Origin: Alligator mississippiensis
Taxonomy: Eukaryota; Chordata; Crocodylia; Alligatoridae
Length of the DNA: 64,000 nucleotides
Direction of reading: 5' to 3'
Assembly: GCF_030867095.1 (NCBI RefSeq)
Contig: NC_081824.1
Span: 307,908,956 to 307,972,955, forward strand
The translations under genes and the position numbers were made by a program. Under the pieces are notes generated by a model, which worked only from the letters and a program-made list of their open reading frames with translations, searched no databases and was not told where the DNA came from. This document shows positions 21,262 to 32,780 of the stretch, in pieces (position 1 is the stretch's first letter; every line of letters begins with the position of its first letter).

Positions 21262-22041
21262 CTAAATAGTAGGGCTGTGTGAAGCTTCAGTCACTGATTC
21301 AATTTGGAGGAGATTTGGCCTGATTCAATGGTCAAATTTCTGAATGTGAATCAAATCAGGAGACCCATCAATTCGGAAAGATTTGAGAGATTCAATGATT
21401 CAGCCAGAGACACAGCTTTATATGTTTTTTTCTATGTACCTCAAGGTACCAGGCATGGCTTGTGGACGCTGAGATGGTGGGGTGGATGAAGCATCCCATG
21501 GGAGTGTGGGGGTGGGGGATCCCCTGTGTGCACTCAGTGGCAGACATGGAAGTGGAGCAGAAGTACTTCCAGGTCCACCGCAGAATGCTCAAGTGACCCC
21601 CACCCCCCGCAGCTCAGTGACTGATGTCTCCTGGGTCTGGGGGGGCACCCGAGGTCCCCCCACGGCCAATCGCTAAGCCAGGGGCACTGCATGTGGGTCC
21701 CCTGTGCACTCAGTGGCAGACCCAGAAGTGGACTCGACGTACTTCCAGTCCGCTTCTGGGTCCACCGCCAAGCACACGGGGGGGACCCCCCCCCACACTC
21801 CGGTGGGATGCTCCATCCATCCCACCATCTCAGCATTCACAAGCCGTGCCTGGTACCTTGAGGTATATAGAAAAAACATATAAAACTGTGTCTATGGCCG
21901 AATCGGAATCGAATCTTCAGATTCAGATTTGGCCAAATCGAATTGGGACAGGGACGCAAATCAGGAAATTGAATCACTGTTCCCTGAATCAGGCCAAATC
22001 AGAATCGAATACTGCCTGCTTTGCACACCCCTACTAAATTG
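21262..22041. mobile_element. Palindromic hAT-type element with 8-bp target duplication
   Basis: The element is 21270-22033 (764 bp). Left end TAGGGCTGTGTGAAGC, right end (complement) TAGGGGTGTGCAAAGC. Flanking octamers are CTAAATAG (21262-21269) and CTAAATTG (22034-22041), 7 of 8 identical, the duplication length typical of hAT. Inner sequence is strongly palindromic: TACCTCAAGGTACCAGGCATGG (split, 21437-21458) has its complement at about 21845-21864, and GCTGAGATGGTGGGGTGGATG has its complement near 21812-21832. Subterminal regions are full of GATTCA/GAATC/TTGGCC words, a pattern seen in hAT transposase binding zones. No transposase is encoded. Confidence 0.85.
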
Positions 22042-22904
22042 TATCATTCAATGTTGTATGTGCCTACATTGTAAGTAACTGTTCTCCAGGACCAAATTTG
22101 TTCCTGGGTAACTCTGGAAGTGAATACAGTTTGAGTAGTGCTGAATTTAGCCTATGATATTTTTATTCCACTAAATTCATCTCTGCAAGAAGAGCTGAAG
22201 AGTATTTTCTTAATTTATGAGAAAGGCCTGAGGTAATCCAAAGAAGGTACGTGGCTTCAAATGTCATAATTTAAGTTTCATCTACATGTGAGGATTAGGG
22301 AGTATACAGAACAGGCCCAAAATTAGGAAATGGGCGAGAGCATAACTCTGAAAAGCTGGAGCTAGTTTATCTTTGACTACTGTTTTCCACAATATATCTG
22401 GAACATGACAGGCAGCTGTGGCCCTAGGATTTAGTAAGTAAATAGTCTTAAACTATTTCTGCACCTCAAACACACCTCTCCTGAATAAAATCTTTGGACT
22501 ATATAATGCAAAAATCTTTCACTACCGTGGTTTCTCTATGTCTAGTCACTGGTTCAAGAATGGATCTAATTGCTAATGTTATTTATAAAGCAAAATAAAA
22601 ACTCCACCCATGATGTGAGAATTTACACAAATTTATTCTGGAAAGTTCATGGCTTTCTCTCTAGGTATTTTTAATATTTTCATCCCATACTACAGTATAA
22701 GCTACCTTATGCCTACAGGTGAGGGAGGCAGCCTTTTAAATCATGCAAAAGGTACCAGTCACCTGAGCCTGATCATGCCAAACCCTTAGTATGTGTTAAA
22801 TCTGCACAATATTAAAGTTACAATGTGTTCTGAGAAGTCACATGGTAATGTTTTCTATGATCTCTAACATGCACAGCTTTCTGATGGTCCCAACTCCCTT
22901 GCTG
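22042..22904. other. No gene seen; spacer
   Basis: About 0.86 kb of AT-rich sequence. I recognise no domains, transposon ends or simple repeats of note. Confidence 0.6.
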
Positions 22905-23875
22905 CATTAATTTTAAACCTTTGAATACCACCTTTGAAACTGATGCGACACAGCTGTCAGGGAGCCCTCTGGGAATCCCACTGCACTACCACAGCTGGAC
23001 CTGCTCTGGACAGGAACAAATCCAGTTGTGCTGCTTCCTCCTTGAGCTGAGCTCTGGGTTACCTGGAGCTGTGTGTGGCATGGGAGGCAGAGATAGCACA
23101 GCTTCCTCCAGCTGATGCCTACATAGAATCAATTAGAGACAAGCTGTCTGCCATGGAAGTGAACAAGGGTTGAGAGTGAAGGAGCAACTCCCCAGCTCTC
23201 CGTGGCTGGAGAACTCACCTTTGAGGAGACTTCGTTGCTCTCTAGCTGGAGGGCTAGACCACCTACATGCAGTGGTGAAGCATACAGGGTGCATGGGGGT
23301 GAATGTGCACCCCCTTAGAATGCCAGCGCATCCCCTGGCAGGCCACGCTCCCTGCTTAGGTGACGGGCAGGTGGGAGCACTGGTGAAGCACTGGATGCAG
23401 TGTTGTGGCCACTTCTGCAAGCGCTGTGGTTGCTTCCTGGTTGATGCGATTGGCTGCAGGGAGACCCTGCCCCTCCATCAGTGATACTGGCCATGGGGGG
23501 ACCCCCCCAGTCACTGACTGGTCGCTGGGGGTGGGGGGGGGTCACATTCCACCCTCACTAAGGTGACACCAGTTGTCCATGCCTACATGCTCCTCCTCTT
23601 GCCATGTTTTCCAGTGCTGGGAATTTCCCTGAAATTTGCCTACTCACCTTTAGCTTCTGGAGACAGAAGTGAGGGTGGCTGAGACATACAGAGGGGGCAG
23701 CCCAGGGAACATCATGACAAGGGACAGTTAATGCTCCTAGAGTATGTGCAAGAACTGAAGTCTATCAATGGAAATGTGCACTTATGTCACAGCAGCTCAT
23801 CCCAGTCTTAAATCTTTGAATAGCATCTTGGAAACTGGCATGACCTAGGCAGTTTTCAAGGCTCTTTGTAGCACA
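22905..23875 (+). repeat. Unnamed dispersed repeat, copy 2, split by a hAT
   Basis: This is the second copy of the repeat at 18815. It is interrupted by the hAT at 23270-23581. The start of the copy (22915-22975: TTTAAACCTTTGAATACCACC, split, then GAAACTGATGCGACACAG and CAGGGAGCCCTCT) is echoed at its end (23808-23875: CTTAAATCTTTGAATAGCATC, split, then GAAACTGGCATGACCTAGG and CAAGGCTCTTTG). The body is thus bounded by direct repeats of about 60 bp, either LTR-like or the start of a second tandem unit. No protein is visible. Confidence 0.5.
23262..23589 (+). mobile_element. hAT-like non-autonomous element with perfect 8-bp target duplication
   Basis: The element is 23270-23581 (312 bp). It begins CAGTGGTGAAGCATACAGGG and ends ACACCAGTTGTCCATG. 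The octamer CCTACATG flanks it on both sides (23262-23269 and 23582-23589). The 8-bp duplication and the CA(G)TG-type ends fit the hAT superfamily. It contains no transposase and is related to 6805-7026. It sits inside the unnamed repeat copy 2 and is therefore younger than that repeat. Confidence 0.78.
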
Positions 23876-25339
23876 ACATTGATAGCAGCTGGGATGGACT
23901 CAAAGGTCTGACAGTCCATCCTGCACTTTTGGCAGTTTTCTGTTTGCTGAATAAGCTTGCTGTTTGTATTTTACACTGCATTTATATGTCATATGACTTT
24001 AAGTAAATCCAGAACCCTTGTACTTCTGTCCACAAACATTTATATGAGTGGTGTTGTTGGTGTTGCCAGAATGTGTGTAGAATGGGAGAATGATGCATGT
24101 ACCTGTACAAATGCATATTTTGATAAGGATCTGCACCAGAATGTCATGAACACCAGTGTATTGGGGCCACAAATTATTTGTTTAGACCCTTCTCCTATTT
24201 ATAAAGACATTGGTTATCCAATCTAGCAGCAGAAATATTATCATGTGACTTAGGAGTGAAATCACTGAAACAGAACAGAAAAAATGAACGGTGTACATGG
24301 GACATAATAGGTGCAGTAAGCAGTTTGAGAGAAGTCCACAAGCTGAAATGTGTTTGCTGAATCACTTTGAGTGATAGATGGTTTGTGAAAATGGATCTGT
24401 TCCTGGATAAGACATGCACAAAATAATTGCCCAACTGGTTAAATAAGTTGTTCATTGAAAATAGTTGGCCCAGTTCAAAGGCTTATTCATGCCTCAAGAC
24501 CAATGTTTTCCACCTAAAAACTGTCAGAAGAGTTTAAAACTTAGAACTGTTATAGCCAGTTGATAGCTGGTATCATCACCTCAGAACAAGGGAAGGAGCC
24601 ATATTTTAGGGAGAAGTTTTAGGTAAAAGAATTTTGAATTTTCTCAGATCTGTGTTACTGAAAGGATTAAAATCAGATTCCTAGCATTATCTTAGGAGAC
24701 ATTAATAATAAAAATGGGGGTAGCTAAACTGTGGACTCCGTTGCTCACATATTTCTGAAAAATCTGACAATTTCAACCTCTGGATCCAATTCTCATTGAG
24801 CTATCTTGAGACCACTAAACAGTTTGTCAGTAGTTGTACTCTGATAGTGACTCAGTCAATACATTTATACAACTATTTTGTTCTCTCTTTTTCCCCAGTG
24901 TTAGACTGGAACATTTATTTAGTTCAACATAGTAGAGAAGAAGCATTACTTCTGCAAAATATGACGCAGAATTTCTACTTCTGCTGCCAACAAACCTCAG
25001 GGATTTCAGCCTGCTGAGTTTGTTTGTTTCTTGTTCATTATTATTTCAATGTGGCATTGCTAATGGGTTGTGAAATTTCTAGTGCTGAGCATTCGGTGCC
25101 CTTAGCACATTCCTGTATTTAGCAGCTGTGGGATAGGGATAGTGCAGGACTGTGTTATGCCATCTGGATGATTGCCTTTTCAGGAGCCTGGCAGGGATAA
25201 AAAGATTGTAAATCTATACTGGACATTTTCAAAGGGTTAACAAAGGAATTCAGGGCTCCATTGGAACTGGATAAGGATGAGAGTTAGCCCCTTTGGTTAT
25301 ACAGATAGGATTTTGAGAGCATTTTAGTACTATGGAGTT
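23876..25339. other. No gene seen; AT-rich spacer
   Basis: About 1.46 kb with no recognised element. Open frames are short and show no domain. The composition is like the flanking intergenic DNA. Confidence 0.6.
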
Positions 25340-25775
25340 TAAGACCATGTCCAGACATGCAGGGGCATGCAGTTTGTAGTGTTGTAAACCTCTTTGTGGT
25401 AGTACAAACTGCATGCGGCAAATATTAAAATACACCCCATGCTGCATATGGGGTCAAAATTTGCTACCAGAATTTCCCAGAAGCGAAAAAAAAAAAAGCA
25501 GCACAACAAGTGTGCACCAGCACACATGGAGGCCGAGCCATCCAGAGCAGTGCTTTGGCAGTCAGCCAGACCTCCATGCTGCCCAGCCTGTGCCCCTGCT
25601 GCTCCAGGTCACCAGGTAAGACCATTGAGGCCATACTAGTGCTGGCCCCAGCCTCCAGGCACGTTACCTATTGCAGGACAATTTGTCCCACAATGAAGCA
25701 CACATGGAGCAGCATGAGCTGCAGCAATTTGTGCCTCTGCAAGAGCATGCCCCTGCATGTCTAGACACTACCTAA
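25340..25775. mobile_element. Harbinger-type MITE (430 bp) with TAA target duplication
   Basis: The element is 25343-25772. Left end GACCATGTCCAGACATGC and right end (complement) GGTAGTGTCTAGACATGC are followed inward on both sides by AGGGGCATGC, giving an inverted terminal repeat of about 30 bp. TAA flanks both ends (25340-25342, 25773-25775), as expected for PIF/Harbinger. The interior is GC-richer and includes a 12-A run near 25487-25498. Nothing is encoded. Confidence 0.82.
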
Positions 25776-25792
25776 CAGGCCAAAGAGAAGGT

Positions 25793-25818
25793 AAAAAAAA
25801 AAAAAAAAAAAAAAAAAA
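25793..25818 (+). repeat. Poly-A run, 26 bases
   Basis: An uninterrupted run of 26 A residues lies 17 bp right of the MITE's TAA. No retroposon body ends here, so it is a simple repeat rather than a clear retroposition tail. Confidence 0.95.
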
Positions 25819-28072
25819 GGAATAAAATTCAGGAGGTTCTACAGACAGAGAAACTGATTTTACAGGCTATATAGCTGAAATGTAGTGAAAACAGTGCCTG
25901 GTTCTTACATGTAAACAATTTGGAGGTAGGGAAAGAAGGGAGAGTGTTGGAAAAACAATTCAATGTGTTGGTTGCCCTTTTTTCAAAGACACTAATGATA
26001 CATCCTATAGCTTTTTCAATTTTCAGATATTGAAATGAATATTACTTTTGTGGCAGGGATTTACTAAAATCTCAGTTGTATTTTAGGGGTTTTGTCCCTA
26101 ATTACAATCTATAGACCAGAGATCCACACAAACTTAAATAATCATTACCCATGGGGACAGAATATTAAAAAAGACATTAATAAGTTTGTGAAGTTATTCA
26201 GTACAGTTTTGTGTGTGGCTATTTCTCTTTTGTATCCTTTTTTTCCCACCTTGGTTTGATTTTAAAAAAGCCTAATGTGACAACATACTGACAGCCACAG
26301 GAGTAATCAGTATGGTTGTCTGGAACCTTTAGTTATACCATGCAGACCTCTGCCAGTTGAGCTAATGAAATTACAGACAACAGTACTAAGTCATTGCAGT
26401 CTGTACAGATCAGCACTAAAGGATGATGATGTGCACTTAGTCAGTGGATTTCTCTTAACAAGAGAGAAAGGGCGAAGCTGTAGGGTCTTTGGCTCTGAAA
26501 AGCATGTACTGCAGTGGGCATAACATCTGCTCATTTCCCTTAATCTTGACCCTCTCTGGTACATCCTCTCCTATCTATTTCTATACCAGTCTTTACTCTC
26601 TCCTTCTCAGCCTGGCTCTAGACATACCCTCCCCATTTGCAAATCCCAATTTCCATTCTTTATCTGGTTCCTCTCTCCTTGCTCAGCTAGTCTTAGTTTC
26701 ATCCTTTTGATTTCTTGCCATTAGTCTCCTTGCCAAACCTGTTCCAATCCCAGTCCCAGTCTTTCTCCCTCCCACTGAGTTTCTAGTCCCATCTTCCTAC
26801 CTGCCCTAGGATTCTTGTCCAAATGTATTCTTTTTCAGCTAAGGGCCACAGAACCACAGGGACAGTCCAATTCTATATCACACTGCCTAATGGAGATAGA
26901 TTCATCTTCCTAGTTCCAATTTGCTCCCATTGTCCCACAACTGGCTTTGGTTTCATGACACCAGGGATGGACTCTTCAGAGAGGTGACCTATTTAGTGTG
27001 ATGAGTATATTGGTGCTGCCCAATGCAATGCCATGTAAAGGCAGTTGAATATGGTAGGGTCAATGCTAGAAGTAGAATTGCTTTGTTTTCACTGAGCTCT
27101 GTAAGGGCTAATGTAAAGTTAGTTTGGATGTTTCTCCGTGACATAGAGAAACCCTAAAAATTCTATCATGGTTTCAAATGCTTATAACTTGGCTTAATAT
27201 GTGGCATATTTTCACAGGAATGGCAAAAGGCACATTTCAAAGGCAAAAAACATGGTAGACCACAACCTGTCAAATTGCAAGACCCTGATTTAATGTGTGG
27301 GGCTGCTAAAGCTTTTTAAAGAAGTGGTTGCCAGAATTTAAGACAAACAAAACTATCCACTTCACCTGGCCATGTTTGTAGTAGTCCCATAGCTGTTTTG
27401 GTTTAAAAATTTCCCAAAAATAGCTTCAGCCTGAAGAACTGCTGAACAATTTCAGCCAAAATGGGTAAATTGTAGCAATACTATGTGCAACTGCAAACAA
27501 TGTGTTATAATAGAAAAATGGAGTCTCCAGACTCACCTGTAATTACCAATAGCACCCAAAATCTCCCAGTTATGATTAAGGCTTATTGGACTAGTCTCTT
27601 TCAAATACCTGTATAGAGACTTGTTTTTCCTCTTTCATTTTTGCATGCCTGCTTATAGTCGTATCACATCCTGAGATAAAAGCGTTCTCCATTTCTAATA
27701 AGCCGACTTCTTCAGTTTCTCTTAGAGCTATTACAATCCAGAACAGAAGCATGCATGATGTTACAGAAACTAGATTATGACATGAACTACATGAATCTGG
27801 CAGGAAAGGAGTAAAAAATATCTTGTTAGGCAATTTCGAAGGACAAAGTAATGTTCGGGCTAAAAAAGTTTTAATCAAAATACTGTTTAAAATGTCTCTG
27901 ACAATAGACTTTCTATTACACCCTGTGCTTTCCCTGTTTGAATTTTGTATTTTCTATTGAATTTTTTATATTTGAGACTTAATTTTTCTCCCACTGAAGC
28001 ACTTGAAGTTTTACTATAGATGTCTGTAGATGGAGTGTTAGGCATAAAAGTGACAGATCCTTTTATATGAGA
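25819..28072. other. No gene seen; spacer with a pyrimidine-rich patch
   Basis: About 2.25 kb of unassigned DNA. The part 26525-26840 is C/T-rich on the plus strand, so it opens short frames without protein character. The remainder is AT-rich. I recognise no repeats or domains. Confidence 0.6.
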
Positions 28073-29780
28073 AGGTCATAAGATGACAGTAAAGTAGGAG
28101 TGGAAAGAACCTCACATGGTCATCTAGGCCAGCCCCCCTATGCTCACAGCAGGATCATCCCTGTCTAAATCATCTCGGCAAGTATCTGTCTAATCTGCTT
28201 TTCCAAGCATGGAGATTCCATAGCTTCCCTAGGTTTGAATGCCTGTTCATAATCAGAAAGTTCTTACTAATCTCCACCCTAAATCTTCTCTGCTGCAGCT
28301 TGCAGCCAATGCTCCTAATTCTGTCCACTACAACTACAGAGAGAAACTCATCTCCATCCTCTGTGTAATTGTCCTTCACATATTTGAAGATTGTTATGAA
28401 ATCTAACTCTGCCCTGCAAGTCTTCTTGTCTCCAGACTAAATAACCCTGGTTCTTTCAGACTTTCTTCATAAGTCTTGCCTCCCAGGCCCCTAATTAGTT
28501 TTGTCCCAATCAGTTTGGACTCTTTCCAAACTGTCCACATCCTTCCTGAAGTGTGGGGCCCAAAAACTGGACACATTACTCCAGGTTAGGCCTGACAAGT
28601 GCTGAATATAGCAGAAGAATCACTTCCTTTGATTTCCAAGTGACAAGCCTAATACACCCCAGTACCCTGTTGGCTTCTTTTGCAACAAGAGCACACTGTT
28701 GGCCCGTATTCAGCTAATGTTCTGCTGTAATTCCCAGGTCCTTCTCTGCAGTACTGCAGCCTAGCTACTCATTCCCCAGTTCATATTTTTGCACACAATT
28801 ATTTTGACCCATGTTCAGGGCTTTGCATTTGTCTGGTTTGAATCTCATCTGACTGATTGCAGACTTTTTCTTCCATTTTATTCAGGAAATTCTGGATCCT
28901 AAGCCTATCTTGTGGAGTGTCTGCAACTCTACCCAACTGGCTATCATCCACATATGTGCTAAGTGTGCACTCAATTCCAAATAATTTAGGAAGACATTAA
29001 ACAATGCTGGACCCAGGACAGACCCCTGGGGAACTCCACTTGATGTATCCGCCCAACTAGACACTGAGTCATTGACTACTCATTAAATATGATAATGCAA
29101 TCAGTTATGTATCCAATTTATGGTACTTTGGTCTGTTCTGTTCTGTATTTCTTTACCTTGTTAATGGGAGATCATGGGAAAAATTTTGCTTTTAACCTTT
29201 GTCACTTATGGTCATGGTCACCCAAGTTACCTTCCAAGTTATGTTGCCAATCAATTCTTCCTTGTTTGTGAGCAATCAGTCAAGAAAAGATTCCACACTA
29301 GTTTGAATCTATCATCTGTATAAAAAATTACTGTCCAAACACTCCAGGAATTTGCTCAACTGCTTGTGCACTGCTGTGTTTCCTTCACAGCATGTGTCCT
29401 AATAATTAAAGTCCCCCATGAGAACCAAGTCTTGAGATATTTGGAAGCTTCTCTTAGCTGTTTAAAGAAGGCCTTGTCTATCTCTTCCTCCTCCTGGTTT
29501 GGAGTTCTGTAACAGACACCCACCACAACACCCACCCCCTCTCCCCCCCACCCCGGGCTGCTCTCCCCTGTGACCTTTAACCAGAGGCTTTTGATAGGAC
29601 TATATTATACCTTGTACTGCACCTTGGAACATGGGTACATTGTCCCAGGATGTAAGGCAACACCTCCTTCTTTTCCCCCCTGCCTGTCATTTCTGAACAA
29701 GCTATACCGATCCATGGCAGTTCCCCAGTCATGTGAACTAACCCACCATAATAATTTTGAGTATGATAAAATTGACTAAT
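28073..29780 (-). mobile_element. Older CR1/L3-like LINE, minus strand, left (3') part
   Basis: The 3' end at the low coordinate reads GAAAGAACCTCACATGGTCATCTAGGCCAGCCCC (shown in pieces in the sequence, 28101-28134). The minus strand then gives RT pieces such as [19 protein letters not shown] (about 29040-28985), and further on an endonuclease-like DLVLMGDFNY block (about 29430-29400). Between them, near 29175, the sequence jumps from mid-RT to the endonuclease side, so an internal deletion is likely. The same element resumes at 32480 beyond the younger CR1. Heavily decayed. Confidence 0.82.
28882..29064 (-). pseudogene. RT motif-B fragment of the older CR1
   Basis: About 60 open codons containing [19 protein letters not shown], the CR1 palm segment just before the FADD box. 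The frame is lost right after it and the catalytic box itself is not readable in frame. Shown because it proves the strand and family of the older copy. Confidence 0.75.
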
Positions 29781-29781
29781 T

Positions 29782-30720
29782 GACAGAAAGGATAGAGTGG
29801 GAAAGAGAGGGGGAGAGGTTGCGTTCTATGTCAATGAGCGATATACATCAACCCTTATCAAAATGGAATCAGAGGAGGAGAAAGTAGAAGGATTGTGGGT
29901 TAGGTTACATGGAGGTCAAGGAGAAAGGGATTTGGTGGTAGGGGTCTGCTACAGACCCCCACACCAAGGGGAAGAACTAGATTTGGGGCTCCTGAGGCAG
30001 CTCTCAGAGACCATAAAAACTAGGGAGGTGGTAGTCATGGGGGACCTAAACTACCCGGACATCTGCTGGGAGACGCAGACAGCAAAGTCCCACTGGTCAT
30101 GCAGGTTTCTATCCTGTGTACAGGACCTCCATCTGATGCAGGAGGTACATGGTCCCACTAGGGGGAATGCCTTACTGGACTTGGTATTGGCAACGGGGGA
30201 TGACATGGTAGGGGACCTACAGATCGGTGATCACCTGGGGGACAGTGATCACCAAATAATAGAATTCACCATAAGACGTCGAGTGGGTAAGGTAACTAGT
30301 AGGGTGAAAGTGCTAGACTTTAGGAAAGCTGATCTCAATGAACTCAGGTGTTTAGTCAAGGATGCACTGCAGAGTAAGAGTTTTGAAGAGATGGGAGCCC
30401 AGGAAGGGTGGCTGTGCCTTAAGGAAATGATCCTTTGGGCACAGAGAGAGACGATCCCGATGCGGGGAAAAAGGGGGAAAGGGGCCAAGAGGCTTCCTTG
30501 GCTGACCAGAGAAATCCAGAGCAGCCTACGGGCAAAAAGTGGGGCATATAAAAAGTGGAAATGGGGAGAGATTACTAAAGAGGAGTATACCTCCTCTGCT
30601 CGCACTTGTAGGGAGGCAGTTAGACAGGCCAAAGCTACCGTGGAGCTGAGGATGGCATCCCAAGTTAAGGATAACAAAAAATTGTTTTTTAGATATATAG
30701 GGAGTAAAAGGAAGTCCAGG
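29782..30720 (+). pseudogene. CR1 AP-endonuclease domain (N-terminally truncated) and linker
   Basis: An open frame of about 310 codons. It contains the C-terminal half of an APE-type endonuclease: YVNERY, VVGVCYRPP, VVVMGDLNYPDICWE (active relatives read GDFN; here GDLN), NALLDLVLA, and GDHLGDSDHQIIEF, which holds the SDH motif with the catalytic histidine. The first part of the domain, with the metal-binding N and E motifs, is absent because the element is 5'-truncated. The linker (VLDFRKADLNELR, then LPWLTREIQ, VRQAKA and KLFFRYIGSKRK) matches the CR1 connector. A +1 frameshift near 30720 separates it from the RT. No start codon of its own is expected. Confidence 0.92.
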
Positions 30721-32387
30721 GTGGAATAGGACCCCTACTAGATAGGCATAAGCAATTGGTGATGGACAGGGGAGACAAGGCTGAACTCCTCAATGAGTTC
30801 TTTGCCTCTGTGTTCCTAAGTGAGGGGCAAGACAAGTCTCTCACTGGGATTGTAGAGAGGCAGCAGCAGGGCACCAGACTACCAAGCGTAGACCCTGAGA
30901 TGGTGCAGAGGCACTTGGAGGAACTGGATGCGTTTAAGTTGGCAGGCCCGGATGAACTCCATCTGAAGGTACTGAAGGCACTGGCTGACGTCATTGCGCA
31001 GCTACTGGCGGGAGTATTTGACCACTCATGGTGCATGGGCCAGGTCCCAGAGGACTGGAAAAGGGCCAGTGTGGTTCCCATTTTCAAGAAGGGGAGGAAA
31101 GAGGACCCTGGCAACTATAGGCCAGTCAGTCTCACCTCCATCCTAGGCAAAGTCTTTGAAAAAATTATCAAGGCTCACATTTGTGAGAGCCCGGCTGGAA
31201 AAATTATGCTGAGGGGAAACCAGCACAGGTTTGTAGCAGGTAGATCATGCCTGACTAATCTAGTCTCTTTTTATGACCAGGTTACAAAACGCCTGAACGC
31301 AGGAGTAGGGGTAGACGTCGTTTACTTAGACTTCAGGAAGGCCTTCGATATGGTATCCCATACCATACTGGTGAACAAGTTAAGAGGCTGTGACTTGGAT
31401 GACTGCATGGTCCGGTGGGTGGTGAATGTGCTAGAGGGCCATACCCAGAGAGTCGTAGTGGATGGGCGGTATCGACCTGGAAGGGTGTGGGCAGTGGGGT
31501 CCTGCAGGGCTCAGTCCTTGGACTGATACTTTTCAATGTCTTCATCAGCGACTTGGATGAGGGAGTGAAGTGTACTCTGTCCGAGTTTGCGGATGACACA
31601 AAACTGTGGGGAGAAGTGGACACGCTGGAGGGCAGGAACAACTACAAGCAGACCTGAACAGGTTGGACATATGGGCGGAAAACAACAGAATGTGATTCAA
31701 CAAGGAGAAATGTAAAGTGCTGCACCTAGGGAGGAAAAATGTCCAGCATACCTACTGCCTAGGAAATGACCTGCTTGGTGGCATAGAAGCGGAAAGGGAT
31801 CTTGGAGTCCTAGTGGACTCCAAGATGAACATGAGTCGGCAGTGTGACGAAGCCATCAGAAAAGCTAATGGCACTTTATCGTGCATCAGCAGATCCATGA
31901 CGAATAGGTCCAAGGAGGTGATACTTCCCCTCTATCGGGCGCTGGTCAGACTGCAGTTGGAATACTGCGTGCACTTTTGGGTGCCACACTTCAAGAGGGA
32001 TGTGGATAACCTGGAGAGGGTCCAGAGAAGGGCCACTCGTATGGTTAAGGGCTTGCAGGCCGAGCCATATGAGGAGAGACTGGGGCACCTGTATCTCTTC
32101 AGCCTCTGCAAGAGAAGGCTGAGAGGCGACCTTGTGGCTGCCTATAAGTTCATCACGGGGCACAGGAGGGGATTGGTGAGTCTTTACTCACCAAGGTGCC
32201 CCCGGGGGTTACAAGAAATAATGGCCACAAGCGAGCAGACAGCAGATTTAGATTAGACATTAGGAAGAACTTCTTCACAGTTAGAGTGGCCAAGGTCTGG
32301 AACGGGCTCCCAAGGGAGCTGGTGCTCTCCCCTACCCTGGGGATCTTCAAAAGGAGGTTAGATAGGCATCTAGCTGGGGTCATCTAA
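30720..32387 (+). pseudogene. CR1 reverse transcriptase, complete but frame-broken
   Basis: In order: NEFFASVF, LAGPDELHLKVLKALA, DPGNYRPVSLTSILGKVFEK, NQHRFVAGRSCLTNLVSFYD, motif A VVYLDFRKAFDMVSH with the first catalytic aspartate, then a frameshift near 31480, [14 protein letters not shown], and FADDTKLWG with the catalytic aspartate pair (about 31590). A second shift follows near 31645. An in-frame TGA stands at about 31693 where relatives have W, and KCKVLHLGRKN, ERDLGVLVDSKM, EVILPLYRALVRLQLEYC and LERVQRRATRMVKGL follow. A last frameshift near 32205 leads to RFRLDIRKNFFTVRVAKVWN. All catalytic residues are present, yet the breaks preclude function. Confidence 0.93.
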
Positions 32388-32479
32388 ACCCAGCACTCTT
32401 TCCTGCCTATGCAGGGGGTCGGACTCGATGATCTATTGAGGTCACTTCCGACCCTAACATCTATGAATCTATGACTAAT

Positions 32480-32780
32480 CTCAATTATATCATAATTCTG
32501 TGCTTGTACTAGGATCTCAATTTCTTCCTGTTTGTTCCTCATACTTCTCACATTAGTATATACAATTTTCTATCTGAGTATCCTATCCTCTCCCTGAGAA
32601 AATTGCTACTGCTTCAGGTATTGCTTCCCCTTACTAAGTTTTTATCCACATACTTAGGCCCTTTACTTACCTCTGGGCTTTTGTCTCCATTCTCTGGTGA
32701 ACCAGGTTAAAAGCTCCCCTCAACAATTATTATTGTCATTCTTGGGAAATGAACATGTTAGAGAGCTGTGTGGACCCACT
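32480..32780 (-). mobile_element. Older CR1/L3-like LINE, continuation right of the younger CR1
   Basis: TCATAATTCTGTGCTTGTAC, AGGATCTCAATTTCTTCCTG and CATACTTCTCACATTAGTAT continue the type of sequence seen at 29700-29780 (CAGTCATGTGAACTAACCCACC). In other sauropsid CR1/L3 copies these blocks are contiguous. The right boundary is approximate. Confidence 0.65.

Larger units (their letters stand above)
29781..32473 (+). mobile_element. Younger CR1 LINE, 2.7 kb, plus strand, nested in the older CR1
   Basis: The best-preserved element in the window. It enters in the middle of the endonuclease domain (DRVGKRGGEVAFYV, about 29785), then runs through the rest of the endonuclease, the whole reverse transcriptase and the CR1 3' tail (GGTCGGACTCGATGATCTAT, then GACCCTAACATC and ATCTATGAATCTATGA). 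TGACTAAT is found at 29773-29780 and again at 32472-32479, a possible 8-bp target duplication, although its first bases overlap the terminal TATGA repeat. The older minus-strand CR1 continues on both sides. Only a few frameshifts and one in-frame TGA break the protein, so the insertion is relatively young, but the 5' truncation makes it inactive. Confidence 0.93.

Noticed and set aside
30249..31114. Minus-strand frames of about 140 codons
   Set aside because: They are antisense shadows of the well-supported CR1 endonuclease and RT on the plus strand.
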